From Paludibacteraceae bacterium (GTDB taxonomy: Bacteria > Bacteroidota > Bacteroidia > Bacteroidales > Paludibacteraceae): a DNA stretch of 32,982 nt. Both the position numbers and the translations under genes were made by a program. Shown piece by piece: positions 1-8,299 of the stretch. The notes beneath the pieces were generated by a model that worked only from the letters and a program-made list of their open reading frames with translations, had not been told where the DNA came from and did no database searches. The DNA lies in assembly GCA_017401985.1 (NCBI GenBank), contig JAFPNK010000025.1, positions 1 through 32,982 of the forward strand. The letters run 5' to 3'. Position 1 is the stretch's first letter. Each line of letters begins with the position of its first letter.

Positions 1-1711
1 TACCTGCAGGTGCAGAAAGGAGGATACCCATGCGGACTCCGTCGGCGCCGAAACGTTCGATGAGATCGAGCGGATCAGGACTGTTACCAAGGGATTTGGA
101 CATCTTACGGCCGAGTTTGTCGCGTACGATACCTGTGAAATAGACGTGCTTGAAGGGCATCTTGCCTACGTACTCGTAGCCCGCCATGATCATTCGTGCT
201 ACCCAGAAGAAGATGATATCCGGACCCGTTACAAGGTCTGCGGTGGGGTAGTAATAATCAATCTCTTTGTTCTTCGGGTTCTCAATGCCGTCAAACAGGC
301 TGATCGGCCAGAGCCACGAGCTGAACCAAGTATCCAATGCTCCTTCGTCCTGAACGTAATTGCCTTCCGGTTTGGTCTCCGAAACGATGATCTTGTCCTC
401 CGGGTAGTTCTCCAGTCCGGTCTGAGCAAGCAGGTCGGCATCGTAGTACGCCGGGATTCGGTGACCCCACCAGAGTTGACGGCTGATACACCAGTCTTTG
501 ATGTTCTCCAGCCAGTTACGGTAGGTGTTCTTGTATTTGGTCGGGTAGAAGACGATCTCGTCGTTCATTACCGGCGGCAGCGCAATATCAGCAAAATGCT
601 GCATTTTTACGAACCACTGGAGACTCAAACGCGGCTCGATAGGTACGTTCGTACGTTCCGAGTAGCCGACTTTGTTGTCGTAGTCTTCAATCTTTTCCAC
701 CAGATCGAGTGCCTTGAGGTCTTCTACAATCTGCTTGCGACAATCGAAGCGGTCCATTCCGTGGTATTTGCGTACGTTCGGTTGGAGTTCCTCTTCTACG
801 GTGTCCATGTTCAGATGGGCGTCCGGTGTGAAGATATCAATGGTCTTGAGGTTGTATTTCTGACCAAGGGCATAGTCGTTCACGTCGTGTGCCGGTGTTA
901 CCTTGAGGCAACCGGTACCGAAACCGATTTCTACATAACGGTCTTCGATGATCGGAATCACACGTCCTACACCCGGTACGATCACGTGTTTGCCTTTGAG
1001 CCACTGGTTCTTCTCCTCTTTGGGGTTGATGCACACCGCAATATCGCCGAAGATCGTCTCCGGACGGGTTGTAGCCACTACCGCATACTTGGTCGGGTCT
1101 TCCGCTACGCGGTAACGCAGGTAGTAGAACTTATTATGCTCGTCGTGGTAGATTACCTCTTCGTCCGACAACGCCGTTTGACGCTCCGGATCCCAGTTCA
1201 CCATACGTAAACCGCGATAAATCAAGCCTTTGTTATACAGGTCGCAGAACACCTTGATGACTGCTTTGGAACGTGTCTCGTCCATGGTGAACGAGGTGCG
1301 TTGCCAGTCGCAGGAACAACCGAGTTTACGGAGCTGTTTGAGAATGATGCCTCCGTGTTCGTCGGTCCAGTCCCACGCATGTTTGAGGAACTGCTCACGC
1401 GTAAGGTCGGATTTATTGATTCCTTGCTCTTTGAGACGCTTGATAACTTTCGCTTCGGTGGCAATAGACGCGTGGTCGGTACCCGGTACCCAACAAGCGT
1501 TCTTACCTTCCAAACGTGCACGGCGAACGAGAATATCTTGAATCGTCTCATTCAGTACGTGACCCATGTGCAGCACACCCGTCACGTTGGGTGGCGGAAT
1601 AACGATGGTATAGGGTTCGCGACCATCCGGTTCGCTGTGAAACAGTTTGTTGTCCAACCAGTACTGATACCAGCGGGCTTCAATGTCTGTAGGATTATAT
1701 TTACTATCCAT
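1..1711 (-). CDS. valS: Valyl-tRNA synthetase, N-terminal 570 residues (cut by window edge)
   Basis: This cytoplasmic class I aminoacyl-tRNA synthetase charges tRNA-Val and edits misacylated threonine. The frame opens at the ATG at 1711 and stays open to the left edge, so about 570 of an expected 870-odd residues are present. The missing part is the anticodon-binding domain and C-terminal coiled coil. Visible marks are the HIGH-type motif ([13 protein letters not shown], residues 39-51), a CP1 editing-domain region in the middle ([11 protein letters not shown]), and the KMSKS loop (residues 536-540) just before the edge. It starts 18 bp downstream of the GH105 gene's stop on the same strand and has no promoter match of its own, so it is probably the last gene of the CYTH-CotH-GH105 operon. 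The identification is secure; only the C-terminus is unseen. Confidence 0.97.
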   Translation of the reverse strand, partial: MDSKYNPTDIEARWYQYWLDNKLFHSEPDGREPYTIVIPPPNVTGVLHMGHVLNETIQDILVRRARLEGKNACWVPGTDHASIATEAKVIKRLKEQGINKSDLTREQFLKHAWDWTDEHGGIILKQLRKLGCSCDWQRTSFTMDETRSKAVIKVFCDLYNKGLIYRGLRMVNWDPERQTALSDEEVIYHDEHNKFYYLRYRVAEDPTKYAVVATTRPETIFGDIAVCINPKEEKNQWLKGKHVIVPGVGRVIPIIEDRYVEIGFGTGCLKVTPAHDVNDYALGQKYNLKTIDIFTPDAHLNMDTVEEELQPNVRKYHGMDRFDCRKQIVEDLKALDLVEKIEDYDNKVGYSERTNVPIEPRLSLQWFVKMQHFADIALPPVMNDEIVFYPTKYKNTYRNWLENIKDWCISRQLWWGHRIPAYYDADLLAQTGLENYPEDKIIVSETKPEGNYVQDEGALDTWFSSWLWPISLFDGIENPKNKEIDYYYPTADLVTGPDIIFFWVARMIMAGYEYVGKMPFKHVYFTGIVRDKLGRKMSKSLGNSPDPLDLIERFGADGVRMGILLSAPAG

Positions 1712-1729
1712 ATTAATGTATTTAGTTTA

Positions 1730-2899
1730 TTATAGTTTGCTTAATTCAATGCATGCTAATATCAGCGGAGCGACTCCCTTGGGATCGTCGTGGCGGATTC
1801 GCTCGTGTATGTAGTAGTCATAGGTGCCGTCGCGATAGGGATTACCTCCAAGCCCAGCCACGGCACAGCAGTCGATGAGCGAGAGCGTACCGTCTTCGTT
1901 AGTGATGATCTTATGCGCTTTGATTCCCTCCATCACCTGTTGCGCTTCTGCTTTATAGCGTTTGTCCAAGGCTCCTATGCGCACGCCTTTAGCCATGGCA
2001 TAACAATACATGGCGGAGCAGGTGGATTCCAGATAATTACCTTCCTCTCCAGCCCGGTCGGGCACTTGGTACCACAGATGTGTATCCTTGTCCTGTACTT
2101 GCAGCAAGGCATCCATCACGCGGTTAAGTATGGCAATCAGTTGCGGGCGTTGCGGATGATCCGTCGGCATCAATTCAATCACATCACAAAGTGCCATCAC
2201 GTACCAGCCTTCAGCGCGCCCCCAGGTCTCGGGACTGCAACCGGTGATGCTGTCACTCCAACCCATTTGATGGCTCTCGTCCCAGCCGTGGTGGTTAAGA
2301 CCGTTCGCTTTGCGGGTGTGTGCATCGACCACCAGAAACTGATTAGCTATATCGTCCCACGCTTCCGGTTCGGGCTTCCAAGCGGCGTAACGGGCATAGA
2401 ACGTAGTACCTGTGAACAAACCGTCCAACCACATTTGATGCTCATACACCTGTTTATGCCAGAACCCGCCTTCCGTTGTTCGGGGTTGCGCACGCAGCTG
2501 GTCACGCAGCGTCTCTATCGCCGTCATATACTGCGGCTGGGGGTTGATTGCGTTGAGCAATATAAGGAAGTTCCCGCCTTGAATACGATCCATGTTATAC
2601 AAACTCTGTTTGTATGTCATGATGGTACCGTCTTCACCGATGAACTGATCCGCAAACTGCTGTGCGTGGTTCAGGTAGATCGTGTCGCCCGTGGCGGTGT
2701 ATAACTCCACAAAAGCGCGCGCCATAAGGGTAGGCGTGTATTCCCATTTGGGTTTGGCCGCACCGTCACACGTCCATAACTGCGGGTTATGTGCCATCTC
2801 GCTGCGGGCAATCTCTTCTGCCTGCTGTAGATACGTATTTTGGCTGCAAGCTGTCAGTAAGACCAAACCCGTCAGTAGTATGTTTCGAATAAGTTGCAT
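1730..2899 (-). CDS. GH105 glycoside hydrolase lipoprotein (unsaturated rhamnogalacturonyl hydrolase-like)
   Basis: The protein has 389 residues and a lipoprotein signal ending in LTAC (Cys18), so it is probably membrane-anchored in the periplasm or at the outer membrane. The body fits the (alpha/alpha)6 barrel of family GH105 (YteR/YesR). Visible marks are MWLDGLFTG around residues 157-163 (Asp159 is the likely general acid), HGWDES (204-209) and WGRAEGWYVMAL (226-237). Family members remove the terminal unsaturated galacturonic or glucuronic residue left by pectin or other polysaccharide lyases. The exact substrate cannot be read here, since related GH105 enzymes act on ulvan- or arabinogalactan-derived sugars. 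It follows the CotH-like gene by 6 bp. No polysaccharide lyase or SusC/D pair is in the window, so this is not a classical utilisation locus. Confidence 0.88.
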   Translation of the reverse strand: MQLIRNILLTGLVLLTACSQNTYLQQAEEIARSEMAHNPQLWTCDGAAKPKWEYTPTLMARAFVELYTATGDTIYLNHAQQFADQFIGEDGTIMTYKQSLYNMDRIQGGNFLILLNAINPQPQYMTAIETLRDQLRAQPRTTEGGFWHKQVYEHQMWLDGLFTGTTFYARYAAWKPEPEAWDDIANQFLVVDAHTRKANGLNHHGWDESHQMGWSDSITGCSPETWGRAEGWYVMALCDVIELMPTDHPQRPQLIAILNRVMDALLQVQDKDTHLWYQVPDRAGEEGNYLESTCSAMYCYAMAKGVRIGALDKRYKAEAQQVMEGIKAHKIITNEDGTLSLIDCCAVAGLGGNPYRDGTYDYYIHERIRHDDPKGVAPLILACIELSKL

Positions 2900-2905
2900 A
2901 GTCGT

Positions 2906-4663
2906 TTATTGTATCTCTTGACCGAAGATCGTATATGTCTTACCGTTTTTCTCGATGATGATCTGGCCGTTACGCAGCACTTTGCGGCCAGTAGCGGAAG
3001 ACGGACAACTGACTTCTTCGTTATCCCAGCTTGCCGGCTGGATTCCTTCACCCAATTGGCTGTACAACCATTGGATACGCCAATCGTAGCGACGGAGAAA
3101 GTCATTCAACTTAGCCGACATATTACTGTTGTCATTATATCCCGTGGTGTTTCTCCATGCTTGAGCATCGTTCTTGGCTGCTTGAGTGATGGAACCTGCT
3201 ATATTGGAAATACGGTTCCGTACATCATCTTTCTGCGTATGGTAATAGATCCACCATTGTTCTTTAACCGCCTGCTGGAACTCCGGCCACGTGGCTAACT
3301 GACCAATCCAGTACTGGTCCCATGTGGGGTTGATATATATCCATGTTTCCTGTTGCCGGTCGTACGCATTTCCGAAATCCCATACAGGCCCGAATTTCCA
3401 TTTGTCGGCTACACCCAGACTATCGCGGTCTTTGTAGAGGAAGCAACTACCGTGATAACTCTCGCAGTCCTCCATGATCTCCTGTACCAGATAGTACCGC
3501 GCAGCTTCATCGATATCCAGTATTTGCTTCAACCGAGCGGATGAGGAGCCGTACAGTGCATTATTAATACCGTTGAGTTGGTTCTCCAGATACGCGCGTT
3601 GCGCACCGGAGAGCACTTCGGGTTCGCGGAGCGAGATCATTACGTGCTGCCCGTTGCCTTCATCGATCTCAATATTATTCTCCGTTCGGTAATTGTCAAT
3701 CTCTACCAGCCAACCGCCGGTGATACTATCGGCATGAGTCTCGTTGTCCGCTTGCTCTTTGATCCTCACGCGGTTGGATGCAATGCGTACGTGCTCGGTG
3801 AGGAAATAAAGTCCCATGTATCGGCCGTTCAGCACCAGTTCCACGGGTCTCATGCGCGGCGTCCATCGTAATCCGACCGCTTCGCTGACAGCCAAGCCAG
3901 CGGGCATCTTAAGGAATCCGAGATAATCGTCGGTGTTCGCCATCAGACACCAATGCCGGTTATTAGGCATGCCCAACACTTTTTGTTTGGCATCGAATTT
4001 GATTTTATAGGGTTTCTTGTCAAACCCTCTCCAGGTCCAGTTACCCCGTCCTTTGATGGTGCCCGGGATAGGCGCTTGAGAAGAACCTAACGAGCGATAA
4101 TCAGCCAACACGGAGTCGATATAGAGGGTCATCGGTATCTGGGTCTCGGTGTCGGTGATGGCTTGTTTGTTCTGCGTGGTAATATATACTACGGGCAGAG
4201 TGCCGGAGATGCTGTTGGTGCCGGATCCTTGTGACGCCTGCCAAACCGTCAGACTCATCCAGTTGCCTTGTGCCCAGTTGTCGCTTGACTGCGGCACGAA
4301 GATATCCCCTGCCTTCATCTGTGCATCCGAGGTGGCGGTACGGTTGAGTGAGAGCTGATGACTTATGCTGTCCTTGAATGTATTGAAGTCCTGTGTGTAC
4401 AGTCCTTCACGTATATTACCGCCGACAAATGTGAACCGGTACATATCCGTGACGGTCTGCGGAATCTCCACCCGCCATTTGTTACCGTCCTTGGTCATCG
4501 CCAGAGCGTAGGTCTCGCTACGCTGGTCGCTGCCGTAGACAAACCGCACGGCGTTATATCCGGTCAGGCTGTTGTCGAAATAGAGTGTACCTTTCGGAAT
4601 AGTGAGTGCAAACAGACTGATGGCTGACAGCTGGATGCTGAGCGCTAAAAGAAATCGTTTCAT
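2906..4663 (-). CDS. Secreted CotH-like kinase-fold protein
   Basis: The protein has 585 residues with a cleavable signal peptide (about 1-19). The N-terminal ~130 residues look like a beta-rich carbohydrate-binding or starch-binding-outer-membrane-like module. Residues ~155-455 carry the CotH signature: KGRGNWTW (204-211), KKPYKIKFD (216-224), GLYFLTEHV (284-292) and FGPVWDFGNAYD (424-435), the last holding the predicted catalytic Asp. CotH family members are atypical secreted protein kinases in spore formers. In Bacteroidota their targets are unknown. A short C-terminal module (about 563-585, GRKVLRNGQ to the end) resembles a tail repeatedly seen on secreted Bacteroidales proteins; its role is not established. 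The gene starts 3 bp after the CYTH stop and ends 6 bp before the GH105 start. The family call is firm, the function is not. Confidence 0.85.
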   Translation of the reverse strand: MKRFLLALSIQLSAISLFALTIPKGTLYFDNSLTGYNAVRFVYGSDQRSETYALAMTKDGNKWRVEIPQTVTDMYRFTFVGGNIREGLYTQDFNTFKDSISHQLSLNRTATSDAQMKAGDIFVPQSSDNWAQGNWMSLTVWQASQGSGTNSISGTLPVVYITTQNKQAITDTETQIPMTLYIDSVLADYRSLGSSQAPIPGTIKGRGNWTWRGFDKKPYKIKFDAKQKVLGMPNNRHWCLMANTDDYLGFLKMPAGLAVSEAVGLRWTPRMRPVELVLNGRYMGLYFLTEHVRIASNRVRIKEQADNETHADSITGGWLVEIDNYRTENNIEIDEGNGQHVMISLREPEVLSGAQRAYLENQLNGINNALYGSSSARLKQILDIDEAARYYLVQEIMEDCESYHGSCFLYKDRDSLGVADKWKFGPVWDFGNAYDRQQETWIYINPTWDQYWIGQLATWPEFQQAVKEQWWIYYHTQKDDVRNRISNIAGSITQAAKNDAQAWRNTTGYNDNSNMSAKLNDFLRRYDWRIQWLYSQLGEGIQPASWDNEEVSCPSSATGRKVLRNGQIIIEKNGKTYTIFGQEIQ

Positions 4664-4666
4664 AAC

Positions 4667-5119
4667 TTACATGTTGGCGTTATAATATTGTGGTTGTCCG
4701 GTTACTTCTTCCCCGAGCCATTCTGGGCGTTCGAAAACCTCATGCTCGTCATCCAACTCAAGCTCCGCCAGCACGCGTCCCTCCAGACGGCCATGAAAAA
4801 CATCCACTTCCCATTTTCGTTCGCCATCAATAGGGATGATATATCGAGTTTTGGAGATAGTACCCGGCAGACAGATCTGCATCATCTCGCGCGCGTCGGG
4901 AAGCGCAATCTCACGTTCCCATTCGAATTTGGCCAGTCCCTCACGCAGCAGAGAGGACTTGATGGTAAGGAACGCCTGGTTGTCGCGTATGCGCACGCGA
5001 ATAGTTTTGCCGGGTTCTTTGCATAAATAACCCTGCAAAATCTCATGTTGCTCGGTCGCTTGTGCCATAAAGGCATCGGAGGTAACCAAAAACTTACGCT
5101 CTATTTCCGTGTTGTTCAT
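4667..5119 (-). CDS. CYTH domain protein (triphosphate tunnel phosphohydrolase)
   Basis: The protein has 150 residues and covers essentially one CYTH domain. The defining ExExK motif is at residues 5-9 (EIERK). Basic and acidic tunnel residues follow: Arg41/43/45, Lys54, Glu66/68/70, Lys90-Thr-Arg92 and Glu119/Glu121. Family members hydrolyse inorganic triphosphate or, less often, make cAMP. For short Bacteroidota members an inorganic triphosphatase role is more likely, but it is unproven here. An upstream in-frame TTG at 5137 would add six residues, but the predicted transcription start lies about there, so the ATG at 5119 is preferred. It is the first gene of the CYTH-CotH-GH105-valS operon, and no functional link to the sugar genes is evident. 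Confidence 0.9.
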   Translation of the reverse strand: MNNTEIERKFLVTSDAFMAQATEQHEILQGYLCKEPGKTIRVRIRDNQAFLTIKSSLLREGLAKFEWEREIALPDAREMMQICLPGTISKTRYIIPIDGERKWEVDVFHGRLEGRVLAELELDDEHEVFERPEWLGEEVTGQPQYYNANM

Positions 5120-5144
5120 ACCTATCAATATCCACAATCGGGCG

Positions 5145-5176
5145 CAAAATTACAAAAAAAAATCCGAATGTGCAAA
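5145..5176 (-). promoter_or_regulatory. Bacteroidota promoter of the CYTH-CotH-GH105-valS operon
   Basis: On the minus strand the -7 box reads TAATTTTG (5145-5152) and the -33 box TTTG (5173-5176), separated by exactly 20 bp. This matches the phylum consensus TTTG-N19/20-TAnnTTTG. Predicted transcription begins near 5139, about 20 bp upstream of the CYTH start. Confidence 0.8.
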
Positions 5177-5212
5177 TAAAACTCGTTTTTATTTGTAATT
5201 GGAATAATTTTA

Positions 5213-5244
5213 TTTGTGTATGTCAAAAAAAATATGTACCTTTG
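5213..5244 (+). promoter_or_regulatory. Bacteroidota promoter of the sugar transporter gene
   Basis: The -33 box TTTG (5213-5216) and the -7 box TACCTTTG (5237-5244) are separated by 20 bp. The leader to the ATG at 5282 is about 30 nt. It lies back to back with the CYTH operon promoter in the same 160-bp gap, so the two units could be co-regulated. Confidence 0.8.
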
Positions 5245-5281
5245 TGCCCGAAAACCGAAGATACAGTAAAATTTTTATATC

Positions 5282-6550
5282 ATGACTACCAAACAATCCA
5301 AGAGTAACATTCTACCTATTATGGTGATGTTTATGCTGTTTTTCATGATTGCCTTCGTGACCAATTTTGCCGGTTCGATGGGCGTTATTGTGAAGAACCA
5401 GTTTAATGCCAGCAATGCCTTGTCTCAGCTGGGTACGTTTGCTAACTTTATTGCCTATGCGTGTATGGGTATTCCGGCCGGAATCATCCTCAAGCGCAAG
5501 GGATATAAATTCACCTCATTAGCTGCCGTTACGGTCGGTCTGATCGGTGTAGCTATCCAGTGGCTGTCCGGTTATGTAGAGTCGTTTGGCGTGTATGTAC
5601 TGGGTGCGTTCATTTCCGGTTTCTCAATGTGTATGCTCAATATTGTGGTAAACCCGATGTTGAACACCCTCGGCGGTGGCGGCAACAAGGGCAATCAGTT
5701 GATTCAGTTTGGCGGTTCGTGCAACTCGATTGGTGGAACGTTGGCTCCGATTTTGTTAGGATACCTGATTGGCAGCAATGTAGAGACGGCTTCGGTAGCG
5801 GACGCAGCACCGGCCATGATGATAGCGATGGGTATATTCCTGTTGGCCTTCATCGTGATTTTCTTCACCAATATTCCGGAACCGCATATGGAAACGGCTG
5901 AAGAGAAAGCGGCTCGTCTCAGTGGCGGCAAGAAGAAGGATGCTCATTCTCCGCTATCCTTCCGTCATTTTGTGTTGGGTGCGATCGCCATCTTCTTCTA
6001 CGTGGGTGTGGAAGTCGGGATTCCGAATATGGCCAATTTGTATATGTCCAACAATCCCGCTGTGGGCGCTACTATCGCCGGAACGATTGTCGGTTTCTAT
6101 TGGTTGATGATGCTCTGCGGTCGTCTGATAGGCGGTTCTATCGGCAATAAGGTGTCGTCTAAAGTCATGCTGACTATCGTTTCTTCGCTGGGAATAGCGC
6201 TGCTGTTGGGCGTTATGTTCATTCCGGAGGCAGCGGCTATCACATTCCGCGGTGTACAGTTGCCGGTTAGCATGGTACTGATGGTGTTGAGTGGTATGTG
6301 CACGTCTGTCATGTGGGGTGCTATCTTCAACTTGGCCGCTGAAGGTCTGGGCAAGTACACGCCTGCCGCTTCGGGTATCTTTATGGCTATGGTTTGCGGT
6401 GGTGGTATCATTCCGTTCCTGCAAGGTCTCGTAGCGGATTCGATCGGCTATATCGGCAGTTATGTAGTGACTATAGCTGCACTGGTATACATACTCTACT
6501 ACGCTTTGTGGGGTAGTAAGAATGTGAATACGGACATCAAAGTAGATTGA
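5282..6550 (+). CDS. FucP-type (FHS family) sugar:proton symporter
   Basis: The protein has 422 residues and about twelve hydrophobic segments in two halves joined by a charged central loop (~residues 200-220, rich in Glu/Lys). It is an inner-membrane major facilitator. The segment LNIVVNPMLNTLG followed by NQLIQFGGSCNSIGGTLAP (~residues 119-158) matches the hallmark region of the fucose:H+ symporter group, which has members for L-fucose, glucose/galactose and N-acetylglucosamine. The substrate cannot be assigned. It is divergent from the operon holding a GH105 hydrolase, so uptake of a pectin-derived sugar is a reasonable inference. It has its own promoter and ends at a bidirectional terminator. 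Confidence 0.88.
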   Translation: MTTKQSKSNILPIMVMFMLFFMIAFVTNFAGSMGVIVKNQFNASNALSQLGTFANFIAYACMGIPAGIILKRKGYKFTSLAAVTVGLIGVAIQWLSGYVESFGVYVLGAFISGFSMCMLNIVVNPMLNTLGGGGNKGNQLIQFGGSCNSIGGTLAPILLGYLIGSNVETASVADAAPAMMIAMGIFLLAFIVIFFTNIPEPHMETAEEKAARLSGGKKKDAHSPLSFRHFVLGAIAIFFYVGVEVGIPNMANLYMSNNPAVGATIAGTIVGFYWLMMLCGRLIGGSIGNKVSSKVMLTIVSSLGIALLLGVMFIPEAAAITFRGVQLPVSMVLMVLSGMCTSVMWGAIFNLAAEGLGKYTPAASGIFMAMVCGGGIIPFLQGLVADSIGYIGSYVVTIAALVYILYYALWGSKNVNTDIKVD

Positions 6551-6563
6551 TTGACTTCAAAAA

Positions 6564-6593
6564 AAAAGCGGCCCGAGGGTCGCTTTTCTTTTT
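6564..6593. terminator. Bidirectional intrinsic terminator between the transporter and glyS
   Basis: The stem AAAAGCG (6564-6570) pairs with CGCTTTT (6581-6587), continued inward by a G-T wobble and two C-G pairs around a CGAG loop. A-runs on one side and T-runs on the other give U-tracts in both directions. It serves two convergent genes, and the glyS stop codon (6592-6594) lies in the edge of the T-run. Confidence 0.85.
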
Positions 6594-8169
6594 ATTCCAT
6601 ATTATCTTCCATCGAGTCTCCGACGATCTTGCGGTAGAGCTCTTTCGGATCGGTGGCTTTGCGGATGATCTCGTGCAGGTCTTCGATCTTCACGCGGTCC
6701 TGTGCCATCGTGTCGCGGTAACGAACGGTTACGCAACCGTCTTTTTCGGTGTCGTGATCCACGGTGATACAGAAGGGTGTACCGACTGCATCCTGACGGC
6801 GATAACGTTTACCGATGGAGTCTTTCTCGTCGTACGCAATCTTGAAGTCGAACTTGAGTTCGTTCATGATCTCGCGTGCTTTCTCGGGCAGTCCGTCTTT
6901 CTTAACGAGCGGCATGATACATGCTTTGACCGGAGCGAGAACCGGCGGTAAATGGAGAACCACGCGGGTGTCGCCACCTTCCAAAGCTTGCTCTTCGTAA
7001 GCCGAGCACATCACACTGAGGAACATACGATCGACGCCAATAGAGGTCTCGATAACGTACGGGGTGTACGATTGGTTCAGTTCCGGATCGAAGTACTCAA
7101 TCTTCTTACCACTGTATTTCGCGTGCGAAGAGAGGTCGAAGTTCGTACGGCTGTGGATACCTTCCACTTCCTTGAATCCGAACGGCATCTGGAACTCAAT
7201 GTCGGTTGCGGCATTCGCGTAGTGTGCCAATTTGTCATGGTCGTGGAAACGATACTTCTCGTCGCCTAAACCAAGGGCTTTGTGCCATTTGAGACGGAAT
7301 TGTTTCCAGTGCTCGAACCACTTGAGTTCCTCACCCGGACGAACGAAGAACTGCATCTCCATCTGCTCGAACTCACGCATACGGAAGATGAACTGACGGG
7401 CTACGATCTCGTTGCGGAAGGCCTTACCGATCTGTGCGATACCGAAAGGAATCTTCATACGACCGGTCTTCTGTACGTTGAGGAAGTTCACGAAGATACC
7501 TTGTGCGGTTTCCGGACGAAGGTAGATCTTCATTGCGCCGTCAGCTGTCGAACCCATTTCGGTGGAGAACATGAGGTTGAACTGACGCACGTCGGTCCAG
7601 TTACGCGTACCGCTGATGGGGCAAACGATCTCTTCGTCGAGGATGATTTGCTTCAGTTCCTCCAGGTTGTTATCGTTCATTGCCTTGGCGAAACGTGTAT
7701 GCAGCGCCTCGCGTTTCTCGATATGCTCTTTCACGCGTTCGTTGGTTTGCTTATAGAGCTCCTCGTCGAACGAGTCACCGAAACGCTTGCGAGCTTTCTC
7801 AACTTCTTTCGCGATTTTCTCGTCGTACTTAGCGATCTGATCTTCGATCAGCACGTCTGCGCGGTAACGCTTCTTGCTGTCGCGGTTGTCAATCAGCGGA
7901 TCATTGAACGCATCCACGTGACCGGAAGCTTTCCAAGTCGTCGGGTGCATGAAAATGGCAGCGTCGATGCCGACGATGTTCTCATGCAGCAGCGTCATGG
8001 AATCCCACCAGTAACGCTTGATGTTATTCTTCAACTCCACGCCGTTTTGACCGTAGTCATACACAGCGCCCAGACCATCATAGATTTCGCTGCTGGGGAA
8101 GACAAATCCGTATTCCTTGCAATGCGCGACAATCTTTTTAAAGGTTTCTTCTTGTGTTTGTTGTGCCAT
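6592..8169 (-). CDS. glyS: Glycyl-tRNA synthetase, single-chain dimeric (alpha2) type
   Basis: The protein has 525 residues. It is a cytoplasmic class II synthetase of the eukaryote-like homodimeric form used by Bacteroidota, rather than the alpha2beta2 enzyme. Marks are the N-terminal glycine-pocket segment GFVFPSSEIYDGLGAVYDYG (21-40), RPETAQGIF (218-226), motif 2 FRNEIVARQFIFRMREF (251-267), and motif 3 ETSIGVDRMFL (374-384). An anticodon-binding domain follows from ~405 to the end. The ATG at 8169 is chosen because an upstream in-frame TTG lies inside the -7 box of the promoter. The gene appears monocistronic, bounded by its own promoter and a bidirectional terminator. Confidence 0.97.
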   Translation of the reverse strand: MAQQTQEETFKKIVAHCKEYGFVFPSSEIYDGLGAVYDYGQNGVELKNNIKRYWWDSMTLLHENIVGIDAAIFMHPTTWKASGHVDAFNDPLIDNRDSKKRYRADVLIEDQIAKYDEKIAKEVEKARKRFGDSFDEELYKQTNERVKEHIEKREALHTRFAKAMNDNNLEELKQIILDEEIVCPISGTRNWTDVRQFNLMFSTEMGSTADGAMKIYLRPETAQGIFVNFLNVQKTGRMKIPFGIAQIGKAFRNEIVARQFIFRMREFEQMEMQFFVRPGEELKWFEHWKQFRLKWHKALGLGDEKYRFHDHDKLAHYANAATDIEFQMPFGFKEVEGIHSRTNFDLSSHAKYSGKKIEYFDPELNQSYTPYVIETSIGVDRMFLSVMCSAYEEQALEGGDTRVVLHLPPVLAPVKACIMPLVKKDGLPEKAREIMNELKFDFKIAYDEKDSIGKRYRRQDAVGTPFCITVDHDTEKDGCVTVRYRDTMAQDRVKIEDLHEIIRKATDPKELYRKIVGDSMEDNME

Positions 8170-8208
8170 ATAGAGCGAATGATTTAGTTGTCTAATTAAA
8201 AACGGCTG

Positions 8209-8239
8209 CAAAGTTACTACAAAAATTGCAAATATGCAA
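8209..8239 (-). promoter_or_regulatory. Bacteroidota promoter of glyS
   Basis: On the minus strand the -7 box is TAACTTTG (8209-8216) and the -33 TTG (8237-8239) follows a 20-bp spacer. The predicted start is about 35 nt before the glyS ATG. Confidence 0.75.
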
Positions 8240-8299
8240 GAGAAATGTAAAAAAAACTATTTTGGCACGATATTTGTCGCACAAATATAGGAAAATAGT

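Noticed and set aside
146-1210. A 354-codon plus-strand open frame across valS
   Set aside because: It is the antisense shadow of valS, whose minus-strand translation shows all synthetase motifs. The plus-strand peptide has no recognisable domain.
7282-8187. A 301-codon plus-strand open frame opposite glyS
   Set aside because: It is the complement of a well-conserved synthetase gene and has no promoter or start context. Similar antisense frames lie opposite GH105 (1790-2704) and fbp (13038-13919).
8269-8276. Promoter for the VWA gene at GATATTTG
   Set aside because: The -7 box is one base off and no TTG is at the required distance upstream.
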